Positions 54,254 to 63,080 of a stretch of DNA of 64,000 nt are shown piece by piece. The stretch comes from Lutispora sp003527145 (lineage in GTDB: Bacteria; Bacillota; Clostridia; Lutisporales; Lutisporaceae). Numbering within the stretch: the first letter of the stretch is position 1; each line of letters begins with the position of its first letter. The DNA lies in contig JASBZB010000011.1 of NCBI GenBank assembly GCA_029983695.1, positions 1 through 64,000 of the forward strand. The letters are read 5' to 3'. Under the pieces are notes generated by a model that did no database searches, was not told where the DNA came from, and was given only the letters and a program-made list of their open reading frames with translations. The position numbers and the translations under genes were made by a program.

Positions 54254-56989
54254 ATGCTTAATGAAAGTAAAAGAATATTAATAATAATGCTTATAGCAAT
54301 ATCAGCTAAAGTTCTTGGTTTTGTCAGAGAAATAGCAATGGCATCAGTATTTGGAGCGACCTCATATACTGATGCTTACTTAATTGCAACCACAATTCCT
54401 TTGGTTGTATTTGCAAGCATGGGGGAGTCACTAAGCACCACTTTTATTCCTATGTATTCATATATAACGGAGAAAAGGAGCAAAGATGAAGCATTAAATT
54501 TTATGAATAATGTGCTCCATTTACTCATGCTGGTTACAACTTCATTAAGTATATTGGGGGTTTTGTTCTCAAAATCTTTAGTCAGCATATTTGCCATGGG
54601 CTTTAAAGGAGAAACATTAGAATTAGCAGTAAGCTTCACAAATATATTGCTGCCGGGAATAATTCTTATCGGTATAAATTATGTTTTTACAGGATTTTTA
54701 CAGGCAAACAAAAATTTTTATGTGACAGCATTCATAGCATTTCCTAAAAATATTGTTATAATCTTATCTACGGTATTAAGTTATTTTTGGAATAAAAGCA
54801 TATTAGCATACGGAACGTTGCTTGGAATAGCAAGCCAGTTGGTTTATCAATTATATTTTGCTTTGAAGGGTGGATATACATATAAATTTCAAAGAAAGCT
54901 CATTGATAGTGATATAAAAAATTTAGGATACTTAATTATACCTGTTTTTTTGGGCATGACTGTGCAGCAGTTGAATGTTCTTATTGACAAGACATTAGCA
55001 TCAACATTAAGCGAAGGCAGCATAGCTGCTCTTAATTTCGCCGACAAGCTGAACTCATTCGTATTTGGAATTTTTACAGCACCTTTAGTAATGGTTGTAT
55101 ATACTATTATATCTCAATTAGCGGCAAAAGAGGATTGGAAGGCTTTCTATGATACAATTCAAAAGTCTATAAGCTTTATGTTGCTGCTTTTGATACCTGT
55201 TTCTATAGGAGCAATGTGCCTTAGCACTCCTGTAGTTAAAGCTTTATTTCAAAGGGGCTATTTTGATGAGCGAGCTACTCACAACACCGCTATTGCTCTA
55301 TTTTATTACTCTATAGGGATGACGGCATCCGGCTTTAGAATCATATTATCGAAAGCATTCTACTCTTTACAGGATACTAAAACACCGATGTTTAATGGAA
55401 TTATTGCAATAATTGTAAATATATTTCTTAATTTTATTCTGATAAAACCTCTGGGGCACGGGGGACTTGCCCTTGCTACCAGTATTTCATCTATTATAGG
55501 TGCAATATTGCTATTTAATAATCTCAAATCTAGGATGAAATGCTTCGAAGAAAGAAAGGTACTGGTTTTAATTATCAAAGCAGGCATATCCTCGCTATTC
55601 ATGGCAATTGGCTTGAAAATATCATATATTTTATTTTCACAAGCATTTGGCAGCGGATTCCTTAATGAAATTATGCTTCTTTTTACTTGTATATTATTAG
55701 GCGGCTTAATATATTTATTTTCAATTGTACTTATTAGAGTAGAAGAAGCAAGGGTTTTGATTACATATCTTAAGAATAAAACCGGTGCTATGTATTTTTT
55801 AAATAATAAGTTAGACACCTTAAAAAGATATATTTGGCGTATAAAGGCATTGCATAAAAATATAGCTTATCCAAAACAACTGAAATTGCTATTGGGTGTT
55901 TCTTCACCGACGGAAGATGAAGCGTCTAAAGTTGTATATCATCTGATTTCTTCATTGCCTGCAGAAAAATATGATATAACATTAATTGCTGCAGGAGGCA
56001 GTGCTATAGCAGATAAAGCAAAGAAATATAATCAGAACAGCTCTTCAAAGGTAAATATAGTGGTTATACCGTCGTTTGAGCGAGGTATTTCGGCATTGAG
56101 TAATTTAAAAACATTTTTCATTATATTAAAAACTATATATGTTGGAAAATTTCATATTGTTCACTTCCATAGCTTCAGATTAGGAGTATTAGGATGTATA
56201 GCAGCATGGTTGCTTAAAGTACCCAAGATACTTTTTACAGTGCATGGATGGTACATTAACGAAAGCTCTGCATATACTTTTTTTCAAAGGCTTTTAGCTA
56301 GAATTGCGACTAATATCATATGTGTTTCTAAATTTGATCTAAACAAGGGAATTAATAAGAAATGGATAAACATAAAAAATGCATCTATAATTTATTATGG
56401 TATTGAAAAAAGCGTATTTAGAACTCCTGCATTAAGAAGAGAGTTAAAAATCAGCAAAAAAATCCCTATAATAGGCATGCTTGCTGAACTAGATGATTTT
56501 GATAGCATGGCGTACATAATGGATATATTTAATGAGCTAAAGCAGCGGGAAAGCAGGTTTAAACTCATAATAATGGTTAGCAGATCTCAAGTGTACAAAT
56601 GCGAAATGCGGATAAATGAGCTTGGATTGAGTTCATATGTTAATATCATATGCCATTGCAGAGATAAGCCAATAATGATTAACGACTTTGATATTTTTTC
56701 ATATTTTTCTAACAAAGAAAAAGTGCCTATTGAAGTGATTGAAGCAATGTTCGCACAAAAACCTATTATTGCAAATGGTATTGGTGCTTTATCAGAATTG
56801 GTCGAAGAAGGTAGGAACGGATATATTATTAAAGAACAGGATGTAAACACAGCGGTAAAAAATATTGAGAAACTATTAAAAAGTAATCATTTAAGAAAAG
56901 TTATGGGCAATAATGGAAAGTCCATGGCATTTAGAAAATTCAGCAAAGAAAAAATGATAAGCGAGTATGAATTGCTAATGAAAATATAA
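54254..56989 (+). CDS. MurJ/MviN-like flippase fused to GT4 glycosyltransferase
   Basis: 911 residues. Residues 1-510 are a MurJ-type MOP flippase: SAKVLGFVREIAMASVFGATSYTDAY, the helix-2 region MGESLSTTFIPMYSY, LLPGIILIGINYVFTGFLQANKNF, LFQRGYFDERAT. A 30-residue linker follows. Residues 543-911 are a GT4-like GT-B glycosyltransferase: IVHFHSFRLGVLGCIAAWLL, FTVHGWYIN, CVSKFDLNKG, and the E-X7-E motif in KEKVPIEVIEAMFAQKPIIANGIGALSELVEEGRNG. The frame is continuous. It is the only flippase candidate in the locus. Confidence 0.9.
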   Translation: MLNESKRILIIMLIAISAKVLGFVREIAMASVFGATSYTDAYLIATTIPLVVFASMGESLSTTFIPMYSYITEKRSKDEALNFMNNVLHLLMLVTTSLSILGVLFSKSLVSIFAMGFKGETLELAVSFTNILLPGIILIGINYVFTGFLQANKNFYVTAFIAFPKNIVIILSTVLSYFWNKSILAYGTLLGIASQLVYQLYFALKGGYTYKFQRKLIDSDIKNLGYLIIPVFLGMTVQQLNVLIDKTLASTLSEGSIAALNFADKLNSFVFGIFTAPLVMVVYTIISQLAAKEDWKAFYDTIQKSISFMLLLLIPVSIGAMCLSTPVVKALFQRGYFDERATHNTAIALFYYSIGMTASGFRIILSKAFYSLQDTKTPMFNGIIAIIVNIFLNFILIKPLGHGGLALATSISSIIGAILLFNNLKSRMKCFEERKVLVLIIKAGISSLFMAIGLKISYILFSQAFGSGFLNEIMLLFTCILLGGLIYLFSIVLIRVEEARVLITYLKNKTGAMYFLNNKLDTLKRYIWRIKALHKNIAYPKQLKLLLGVSSPTEDEASKVVYHLISSLPAEKYDITLIAAGGSAIADKAKKYNQNSSSKVNIVVIPSFERGISALSNLKTFFIILKTIYVGKFHIVHFHSFRLGVLGCIAAWLLKVPKILFTVHGWYINESSAYTFFQRLLARIATNIICVSKFDLNKGINKKWINIKNASIIYYGIEKSVFRTPALRRELKISKKIPIIGMLAELDDFDSMAYIMDIFNELKQRESRFKLIIMVSRSQVYKCEMRINELGLSSYVNIICHCRDKPIMINDFDIFSYFSNKEKVPIEVIEAMFAQKPIIANGIGALSELVEEGRNGYIIKEQDVNTAVKNIEKLLKSNHLRKVMGNNGKSMAFRKFSKEKMISEYELLMKI

Positions 56990-57038
56990 TCACACTTTTA
57001 CAAGAACAATATATTATGAATTAAGACAAGAGCATTAC

Positions 57039-57075
57039 AGGTACTAAAGATTGAACTTTTTAGTACCTTTTTATT
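57039..57075 (+). terminator. Terminator inside the polysaccharide locus
   Basis: AGGTACTAAA pairs with TTTTAGTACC, followed by a T run. It splits the locus into two transcription units or attenuates the last four genes. Confidence 0.75.
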
Positions 57076-57090
57076 ATTTTAAGGAGAGCT

Positions 57091-57738
57091 ATGATGTTTA
57101 TTTCTAATAAGCTAAAAAATAATGAAGCGATTGCAATTAAAGTAAAATCCGAAAAGAAAACGTTATATTTACTGTTTAGGAGGCTGATGGATATTTCTAT
57201 TGCATCCATTGGATTTTTATTTACATTTTCTTTATTAGTTATATTCGGGATATTGATAAAACTGGAGTCTGAGGGTCCGTTTATTTACAGTCAAATAAGA
57301 GCAGGGAAGAATGGTCGGCAGTTCAAAATTTATAAACTAAGATCCATGTATATTGATGCTGAAAAGGATGGGCCTCAGTGGGCACAGAACCATGATGCCA
57401 GAGTTACCAAAATCGGCAGATGCATTAGAAAAACCAGAATAGATGAAATCCCTCAATTCATTAATATAATTAAAGGAGACATGAGCATAGTTGGGCCAAG
57501 ACCTGAGAGACCATACTTTATTGACGAGTTTTGCAAAGAAATCCCGGAATATAATTACAGATTGGCAGTTAAACCAGGATTAACAGGTTGGGCTCAGGTA
57601 AATGGCGGATATGGGCTGACTCCTCAAGAAAAACTGGAGAAAGACTTATATTATATAAATAATCAATCTATTTGGCTGGATATCAAAATTATTTTAAAGA
57701 CAGTAAAGATTATATTATCTGGTTATGGAGCCTGGTAA
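57091..57738 (+). CDS. Phosphoglycosyltransferase (initiating sugar transferase)
   Basis: 215 residues, a monotopic PGT of the WcaJ/EpsL type. An N-terminal membrane segment (ISIASIGFLFTFSLLVIFGILIKLES) is followed by GPFIYSQIRAGKNGRQFKIYKLRSM, RKTRIDEIPQFINIIKGDMSIVGPRPERP with the catalytic Asp-Glu, and VKPGLTGWAQVNGGYG. It loads the first sugar phosphate onto undecaprenyl phosphate. ATG 57094 is an equally possible start. Confidence 0.95.
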   Translation: MMFISNKLKNNEAIAIKVKSEKKTLYLLFRRLMDISIASIGFLFTFSLLVIFGILIKLESEGPFIYSQIRAGKNGRQFKIYKLRSMYIDAEKDGPQWAQNHDARVTKIGRCIRKTRIDEIPQFINIIKGDMSIVGPRPERPYFIDEFCKEIPEYNYRLAVKPGLTGWAQVNGGYGLTPQEKLEKDLYYINNQSIWLDIKIILKTVKIILSGYGAW

Positions 57739-57798
57739 AAATTCATATAAATATTATAAATACTATTCTTAGTATATTGGATAGGGGAGAAAGGGTTT

Positions 57799-58455
57799 AT
57801 GATCAAAAAACAGCCGATAGACTATATTTATATATTTAAAAATAAGCTTTGGATAATTGTATTGTCGACGGCTTCATTTCTTTTGATAAGTGGAATTTTC
57901 AGCTTTTACATCATTAAGCCTGAGTACCAAACTTTCTCAACCTTGATGATAGGGAAACCCCAAGGTTATTATGAAGGAATAGAGTATAACGATGTATTAC
58001 TGAGTCAGAAATTAGTGTCAACATATAGTGAAATTGCAAAGAGCAGAACTGTATCAAATGAAGTAATAAAAAATCTGGGCTTAGATATAACATACGATGC
58101 AATAAGAAAAAAGGTAAATATTGCGCAAGTAGGAGATACCGGAATAATTAAGATCGAATCAAGGGATGAAAATCCGGAAGTTGCTGCTAAGCTAGCCGAT
58201 GGAATAGCTGAGGTGTTCATGGAAAAAGTGGTCAAGATTATGAATGTAGAAAACGTCCAGATAATTGATAGAGCTGAAATACCGAAAAAGAATATAAGGC
58301 CAATTCCAGTTTTGAATATGACCGCAGCCGGAATATTGGGGATAATGATTGGAGCACTAATTGTTATTTTAATTGACTACTTGGATAATACTATAAAAAC
58401 ACCTGAGGATATAACTAAATATATAGGGATGCCTGTTATTGGCATGATACCATGA
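57799..58455 (+). CDS. Wzz/YveK chain-length determinant, copy 2
   Basis: 218 residues and clearly paralogous to the protein at 51517 (EYQTFSTLMIGKPQGYYEGIEYNDVLLSQKLVSTYSEIAKSR is its matching segment, and both end in G-P-I-G-I/M-IP). Two membrane helices (about 17-37 and 173-194) and a Pro-rich stretch before the second. Directly precedes the BY-kinase, so it is the likely activator. RBS GGGGAGAAAGGG. Confidence 0.9.
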   Translation: MIKKQPIDYIYIFKNKLWIIVLSTASFLLISGIFSFYIIKPEYQTFSTLMIGKPQGYYEGIEYNDVLLSQKLVSTYSEIAKSRTVSNEVIKNLGLDITYDAIRKKVNIAQVGDTGIIKIESRDENPEVAAKLADGIAEVFMEKVVKIMNVENVQIIDRAEIPKKNIRPIPVLNMTAAGILGIMIGALIVILIDYLDNTIKTPEDITKYIGMPVIGMIP

Positions 58456-58482
58456 AATACAAACAGTATTTGGGGGTAAGAA

Positions 58483-59169
58483 ATGGATAAAAAAAATATT
58501 ATCACGAATATTAATCCAAAATCACGTTCGGCAGAAGCATATAGAATATTAAGAACAAATATACAGTTTGCAAACATTGACAAAACTTTAAAGAGCATAG
58601 TAATAACCAGTCCCGGGCAAGGCGATGGGAAAAGCACTGTTATTGCCAATCTTGCCGTGGCCATAGCACGGAATAATAAAAAAGTTTTATTGATAGACGC
58701 TGATCTAAGGAAGCCTAATGTGCATACGTTTTTTCAAGTGAGTAATACAAAGGGCCTTACTAATTTATTATCAGAAGATGTAGAATATATAAGAATAATA
58801 GAAAGCACTTATGTGGAAAATTTGGACATATTATCATCAGGTCCAATTCCACCTAATCCTTCTGAGCTTCTAGGGTCAAACAGAATAAAAATATTACTGG
58901 ATGAGTTAAAGAACGTATATGATATGGTGCTTTTTGACTCACCTCCCGCATGCTTAGTTACTGATGCTGCAGTTTTATCAACAATAGCGGATGGAGTTAT
59001 CTTGGTCTGTGCAGCAGGACAAACTACAATTGAGAATGCAAAAAATGCTAAGGCTTTACTGGATAAAGTAAATGCTAACATTATAGGAGTTGTCTTGAAT
59101 AAAATGGCGACAAAAGCCGGACGTTATAATAAAGCAGATGATTATTATTCCTATTATGAAGGTGAATAA
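58483..59169 (+). CDS. Bacterial tyrosine kinase (CpsD/YwqD type)
   Basis: 228 residues. Walker A in SPGQGDGKSTVIANLA, Walker A' in LLIDADLRKP, Walker B in DMVLFDSPPA, and a C-terminal Tyr cluster (YNKADDYYSYYEGE) that is the autophosphorylation tail. It controls polymer synthesis together with the adjacent Wzz protein. It lies 27 bases after that gene and ends one base before the phosphatase start. Confidence 0.95.
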   Translation: MDKKNIITNINPKSRSAEAYRILRTNIQFANIDKTLKSIVITSPGQGDGKSTVIANLAVAIARNNKKVLLIDADLRKPNVHTFFQVSNTKGLTNLLSEDVEYIRIIESTYVENLDILSSGPIPPNPSELLGSNRIKILLDELKNVYDMVLFDSPPACLVTDAAVLSTIADGVILVCAAGQTTIENAKNAKALLDKVNANIIGVVLNKMATKAGRYNKADDYYSYYEGE

Positions 59170-59170
59170 T

Positions 59171-59938
59171 ATGGTTGACATACATTGCCATATACTGCCC
59201 GGAATCGATGATGGACCTGGTAATGTTGAAGAGTCAATTGAAATGGCTAAACGTGCTGAGAGCAACGGAACAAAGGTTATCGTTGCTACACCCCACTATA
59301 TAGAAAGTGAAGGGTATAAAAGCTATCTATATAACTTGGAAATATTAAACAACTTAAAAAATAGATTATTAAACGGACAAATAAAAATTGAAATCTTACT
59401 TGGAAATGAGGTGTTTATTACACCTAATACTATTGAACTGCTAGAAAATAATGAGATAGCCACAATAAACAGAACAAAGTATATATTGATAGAGCTACCT
59501 GTGGTTGATATACCCGGTTATATTGATCAAGTAATATTTTCCCTAAGATTAAAGGGGATTTACCCAATATTTGCACATCCAGAGCGAAATTTAAAGATAA
59601 TCAAAAATCCTAATATTCTATATGATTTTATTAAAAGAGGAGCTTTAGTCCAGCTAAATCTCTCAAGTTTAGAGAAAGGGAGCAAGGATAGCATCGGTAA
59701 AACAGCAGGTATTCTATTAGAAAATAGTATGGTACATTTTATTGCTTCAGATGCTCACTCTAGCAGTAAATACAACTTATCATTAATACATGCCTTTAAA
59801 ATTGCAGGCAGGTATACCAGCAAGAAAAATCTGGAGAAATTTCTTTATGATAATCCTTTGAAGGTAATTAATGATGAAGAACTAACTATTGATGAACCTG
59901 TTAAATATAACAGAAAGACTTTGCTTTTTTATCATTGA
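59171..59938 (+). CDS. Tyrosine-protein phosphatase (CpsB/YwqE, PHP fold)
   Basis: 255 residues. The PHP metal motif MVDIHCHILPGIDDGP lies at the very N-terminus; VIVATPHYIE, PIFAHPERN and FIASDAHSS supply further metal ligands. It removes phosphate from the kinase tail. ATG 59171 with GAAGGTG upstream is preferred; the longer frame to 59138 runs inside the kinase gene. Last gene of the locus. Confidence 0.94.
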   Translation: MVDIHCHILPGIDDGPGNVEESIEMAKRAESNGTKVIVATPHYIESEGYKSYLYNLEILNNLKNRLLNGQIKIEILLGNEVFITPNTIELLENNEIATINRTKYILIELPVVDIPGYIDQVIFSLRLKGIYPIFAHPERNLKIIKNPNILYDFIKRGALVQLNLSSLEKGSKDSIGKTAGILLENSMVHFIASDAHSSSKYNLSLIHAFKIAGRYTSKKNLEKFLYDNPLKVINDEELTIDEPVKYNRKTLLFYH

Positions 59939-59966
59939 TCCTTTATTCCATATAAATCATCAACCC

Positions 59967-60269
59967 TTATCCTAAAAATTCCGGATCAATCGTATGATCA
60001 GAGCGGATAGCCTTTTGGAGTATTGTAAATGAAACCCCTTTGGTGCCCTCATTGAAATGGCATGGGAACCTGTTTTGGCATTGCAGGCATTCTAAATATT
60101 CCTCAGAACCTATTTGCTTTCTATTATCAAACAAAAAAGGCAGAAACGCATCCTCACTTTCGCTGCCGGGAGCATCGGCATCAATACTATAGGAGTAGAC
60201 GTAAGAAGCTTGGAATTTTGCAGCAAATTTATTGCCCTTGCATATGGGGCATATTATGTTATCAGTCAT
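59967..60269 (-). CDS. Small Cys-pair (zinc-ribbon-like) protein
   Basis: 100 residues. MTDNIICPICKGNKF has a CPIC knuckle and LECLQCQNRFPC a second, so a zinc ribbon is likely. The acidic middle part (IDADAPGSESEDAF) is not recognised. Function unknown. The ATG at 60269 has AGAGGT upstream. It is convergent with the phosphatase gene. Confidence 0.55.
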   Translation of the reverse strand: MTDNIICPICKGNKFAAKFQASYVYSYSIDADAPGSESEDAFLPFLFDNRKQIGSEEYLECLQCQNRFPCHFNEGTKGVSFTILQKAIRSDHTIDPEFLG

Positions 60270-60333
60270 CAGTTATTACCTCTTTCAGTAAAGATTAACC
60301 ATTATTATTATCCCTACTGAACGATTAAATATT

Positions 60334-60378
60334 CTTAATAATGCTGTCCGCTTTCAAAGAGGACAGCATTATTATTTA
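60334..60378 (-). terminator. Terminator of the amidase-6 gene
   Basis: AATAATGCTGTCC pairs with GGACAGCATTATT over 13 bp; on the - strand an AT-rich tail follows. Confidence 0.65.
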
Positions 60379-60391
60379 AAACAGGATAAGA

Positions 60392-60919
60392 TCATACCCT
60401 TATTTTTAAATAGTGATATCTTTTAGCTTCCCATGATCTGATGTAGGGTATATTCAATGCTTCATAGGTATGTTGAGATATGAGTGTGTCGATGGGTGAA
60501 TAACCTGTTACTATAGTTGAGTGAAATATAACTCCATTATCATCTTCAAAAAAAATTAAATCCCCCAGCTCAAGCATGGCTGCGCTGCCTACTTCAAGAC
60601 CTTTTGCAGCATCGATATTGGAGTTATTATTCACTTTTAGGGTCCAGTATAACGAGTGAGCGACGGCCCAAGGCACCGACCACCTATCATCATTAGTATC
60701 ATAGGTACCTGACTTATTATACCACCAGGCGTATTCTGTAGTATATGTCATAGGTGCACCGCCAGCCAGCAGGCACTGAGAGATAAAATTCGTGCAGTCC
60801 CCGCCCAAGGTTTCATAAATTTGAAAATACTTAAAGCCTGGGTTTGGGGATAAGGCAAAAGTTTTCGCATAATTTACCGCACGTGCTCGATTATACCTAT
60901 TTTGTCTGTCTAAACCCAT
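60392..60919 (-). CDS. Amidase-6 domain protein
   Basis: 175 residues. YNRARAVNYAKTFALSPNPGF, then GGDCTNFISQCLLAGGAPM with the probable catalytic Cys, and FHSTIVTGYS with the His. This is the putative amidase (PF12671-type) found in spore-formers, often attached to SH3 or LysM domains; here it stands alone and lacks a signal peptide. A role in cell wall or spore is possible. ATG 60919 has a strong AAGGAGG; the ATG at 60943 does not. Confidence 0.85.
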   Translation of the reverse strand: MGLDRQNRYNRARAVNYAKTFALSPNPGFKYFQIYETLGGDCTNFISQCLLAGGAPMTYTTEYAWWYNKSGTYDTNDDRWSVPWAVAHSLYWTLKVNNNSNIDAAKGLEVGSAAMLELGDLIFFEDDNGVIFHSTIVTGYSPIDTLISQHTYEALNIPYIRSWEAKRYHYLKIRV

Positions 60920-61067
60920 AGCTACCTCCTTATAGTTATTCATATTACTATTTTATGAATGGGATTGGGATATGTTCGTTAACTGGGTGTCCTTTTTCTA
61001 TAGCTTTTAGGTGAGATAAATTGTATAATAAAGCTGAATATTCAAATAAAATTTAGGGGGATTTGCG

Positions 61068-62324
61068 ATGAAATACGATGTTGAAGCTATGAGAAAACAA
61101 TTTCCTGCTATGGAAAGAAAGATAAACGGATACCCTGCCGCATATTTGGATGGGCCAGGAGGCACACAGGTACCCCAAAGGGTCATCGACAAGGTAGTAG
61201 ATTATCTCACATGGCATAATTGCAATATTCACGGAGTTTTTGCCACCAGCGTTGAGACAGATAATATGCTTTTGGAAACCAGAAAAGCTTTTGCAGATTT
61301 TATTGGATGTTCTTGGGATGAGGTTTCCTTTGGTGCCAATTCTACAACAATAAATTTCAACCTTGCTTCTGCTATAGCCAGAGATCTTAAGCCCGGGGAT
61401 GAAGTGATTATTACTGATATAGATCATGAGTGCAATAGAGGACCCTGGGAGATGCAGGAGGAAAGGGGTATAATAATACATAATGTCAAGGTGGATCTGG
61501 AAAAGTGTATAATTGATATGAACGACTTTAAAAGCAAGCTCAATGATAAAACCAAGGTTGCAGCGTTCAACTATGCTTCAAACGGAGTAGGGACTATCAG
61601 CGATGTGAAGACAATGGTTTCAATGGCTCATGAAGTAGGAGCACTTACTATTGTGGATGCAGTACACTATGCTCTTCACGGCCCTATAGATGTTAAAGAC
61701 TTGGATACGGATTTCCTTTTCTGTTCTGCATATAAGTTCTTCGGTCCGCATATTGGGGTACTATATTCCAAAAAGGAGAAATTAGAAGGGCTAAGGACTA
61801 TAAAAGTTAAAGAACAGGATGATTTTGCACCTTATAAATTTGAGACCGGGACATTAAATCACGAAGGAATAGCAGGAGCTGCAGAAGCTATAGAGTTTAT
61901 TGCTTCTATAGGCGAGACCTACGGAAGTGAATTTGAAAAAGAGTTAAAAGGCTTCATAGGCAGAAGAAGAAATGTGGTCGCCGGTATGTTGGCTCTGGAA
62001 GCTTATGAACAGCCGATAACAGAGCATTTTATAGATGGATTGGAAAGAATACCGGGAGTTAGAATTTATGGTCCTCCAAAGGGATATCCAAGAACTTCGA
62101 CAGTATCCTTTACCATGAAAAACAAATCTCCGAGAGAAGTAGCCGAATATCTTTCAGACAGAGGCATATTTGTGTGGGATGGAGATTTTTATGCTTCAAA
62201 ACTGGTCAGGGTTTTAGGCTTGAGAGAGAGCGGCGGGCTGGTGCGTGTAGGGCTTGCTCCATACAATACGATGGAAGAGATAGATAGAACGCTGAATGCT
62301 ATCAGAGAATTAGCGGAGAAATAA
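61068..62324 (+). CDS. Aminotransferase class V, cysteine desulfurase-like
   Basis: 418 residues. The PLP lysine lies in CSAYKFFGPHIGVLYS; DHECNRGPW and VDAVHYALHGPIDV bind PLP. The N-terminal motif YLDGPGGTQVPQ and ETGTLNHEGIAG match the cysteine desulfurase-like TIGR01976 group rather than SufS or IscS. No scaffold gene (sufU, iscU) is near. The reaction could be desulfuration or another PLP elimination. RBS AGGGGG. Confidence 0.88.
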   Translation: MKYDVEAMRKQFPAMERKINGYPAAYLDGPGGTQVPQRVIDKVVDYLTWHNCNIHGVFATSVETDNMLLETRKAFADFIGCSWDEVSFGANSTTINFNLASAIARDLKPGDEVIITDIDHECNRGPWEMQEERGIIIHNVKVDLEKCIIDMNDFKSKLNDKTKVAAFNYASNGVGTISDVKTMVSMAHEVGALTIVDAVHYALHGPIDVKDLDTDFLFCSAYKFFGPHIGVLYSKKEKLEGLRTIKVKEQDDFAPYKFETGTLNHEGIAGAAEAIEFIASIGETYGSEFEKELKGFIGRRRNVVAGMLALEAYEQPITEHFIDGLERIPGVRIYGPPKGYPRTSTVSFTMKNKSPREVAEYLSDRGIFVWDGDFYASKLVRVLGLRESGGLVRVGLAPYNTMEEIDRTLNAIRELAEK

Positions 62325-62507
62325 AATTCCGATGCAGCTTGTTTTAGTGCTAGATCTGGATAAATATACTGATAGCCTTATAAATAATAGCCTATAATAC
62401 CTGCAAATTATATAAAAAAACAGGGTCTTTAGTGCTAAATAAATGTATATTTAGACATATGTCCACGAGTTGAATACAGGAATATAATTCAATTAAACAA
62501 AACTTGA
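62325..62507. other. Non-coding stretch before the c-di-GMP riboswitch
   Basis: AT-rich with no gene visible. It should hold the riboswitch promoter, but I see no strong pair of boxes. Confidence 0.4.
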
Positions 62508-62587
62508 TAAAGGCAAACCCATCGAAAGGTGGCGACGCAAAGCTATAGGGGCTACAGTGAAGATTACTAAGCCAGCCAGTTGCCGTG
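62508..62587 (+). ncRNA. c-di-GMP-I (GEMM) riboswitch aptamer
   Basis: GGCAA (62512-62516) pairs with TTGCC (62580-62584) as P1. CCATC-GAAA-GGTGG is the P2 tetraloop helix. GACGCAAAGC is the conserved junction, and GGGGCTACAGTG...ACTAAGCCAGCCAG the third helix. These are the diagnostic elements of the class. No c-di-GMP enzyme is in the window. Confidence 0.92.
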
Positions 62588-62645
62588 CTAAATAATGTGG
62601 ATGCGTTATTTATAAAGTCGCTATCTTATGATTGGCGGCTTTATT
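62588..62645 (+). promoter_or_regulatory. Expression platform of the c-di-GMP riboswitch
   Basis: TAAATAA...TTATTTA (62589-62612) and AAAGTCGC...GCGGCTTT (62610-62642, one G-U) are two possible hairpins, the second followed by ATTTAGTT. Termination control is plausible, but whether the ligand turns the gene on or off is not clear. Confidence 0.5.
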
Positions 62646-62728
62646 TAGTTCAATATGCATATAATCAAGCGTTGCTGTCGGCATTATGAAAGGCATTTTT
62701 CGCCATAACGGGGAAGGGGTGAGAAGTA

Positions 62729-62821
62729 TTGGGAATAGTTATTGCAGCATCATTTTTTATTTTTGTTGCTTTATTCTTTATATCTACTTATCTTATAGTA
62801 AACAGTAAAGAGATTGTATAG
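62729..62821 (+). CDS. 30-residue membrane micropeptide under c-di-GMP riboswitch
   Basis: TTG start with GGGGTGAG upstream. The peptide is MGIVIAASFFIFVALFFIS plus TYLIVNSKEIV, one membrane helix with a short polar tail. It is the first open frame after the riboswitch. Too short for homology by eye; it could be a membrane regulator or a chance frame. A degraded glpK piece begins 9 bases later. Confidence 0.5.
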   Translation: MGIVIAASFFIFVALFFISTYLIVNSKEIV

Positions 62822-62829
62822 ATTCAAGA

Positions 62830-63025
62830 ATGATAGAGACAACTGCGTTGGGTGCCTCATATTTGGCGGGTCTCGGTTCAGGTCTTTGGAACAGCAAGGA
62901 TGAAATACAAAAGGAATGGACTTCTTGATAGGATATTCATACCATGCATGAGTAATGAGCTGAGAAATGAAAAATATATAGGATGGAAAAAGGCTGTGGA
63001 GAGATCTATGGAATGGTGCAAATAA
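62830..63025 (+). pseudogene. glpK: Glycerol kinase 3' remnant, frameshifted
   Basis: Frame one reads IETTALGASYLAGLGSGLWN then SKDEIQKEWTS and stops at TGA. The +1 frame continues with DRIFIPCMSNELRNEKYIGW and KKAVERSMEWCK before TAA. Both parts match the C-terminal end of glycerol kinase (ETTALGAAYLAGLA...GWKKAVERS). The first 430 or so residues are absent. A single frameshift lies near 62925-62935. It is a dead fragment. Confidence 0.85.
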
Positions 63026-63028
63026 GCA

Positions 63029-63080
63029 AAAATATTGTCATCCTCAGGCTTATAGCCTATAGAATGACAATATTTTTTAT
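63029..63080. terminator. Bidirectional terminator at the end of the ftsH-like gene
   Basis: AAAATATTGTCAT pairs with ATGACAATATTTT; A and T runs on both sides allow use from either strand. It overlaps the stop of the - strand gene. Confidence 0.8.

Noticed and set aside
41752..59938. Locus as a recently inserted genomic island
   Set aside because: No integrase, transposase, tRNA target or flanking repeats were seen; AT-rich composition alone is usual for polysaccharide loci.
60062..60320. Two + strand open frames opposite the small Cys-pair gene
   Set aside because: They are the complement of the - strand gene, which has the CxxC pairs and a ribosome binding site.
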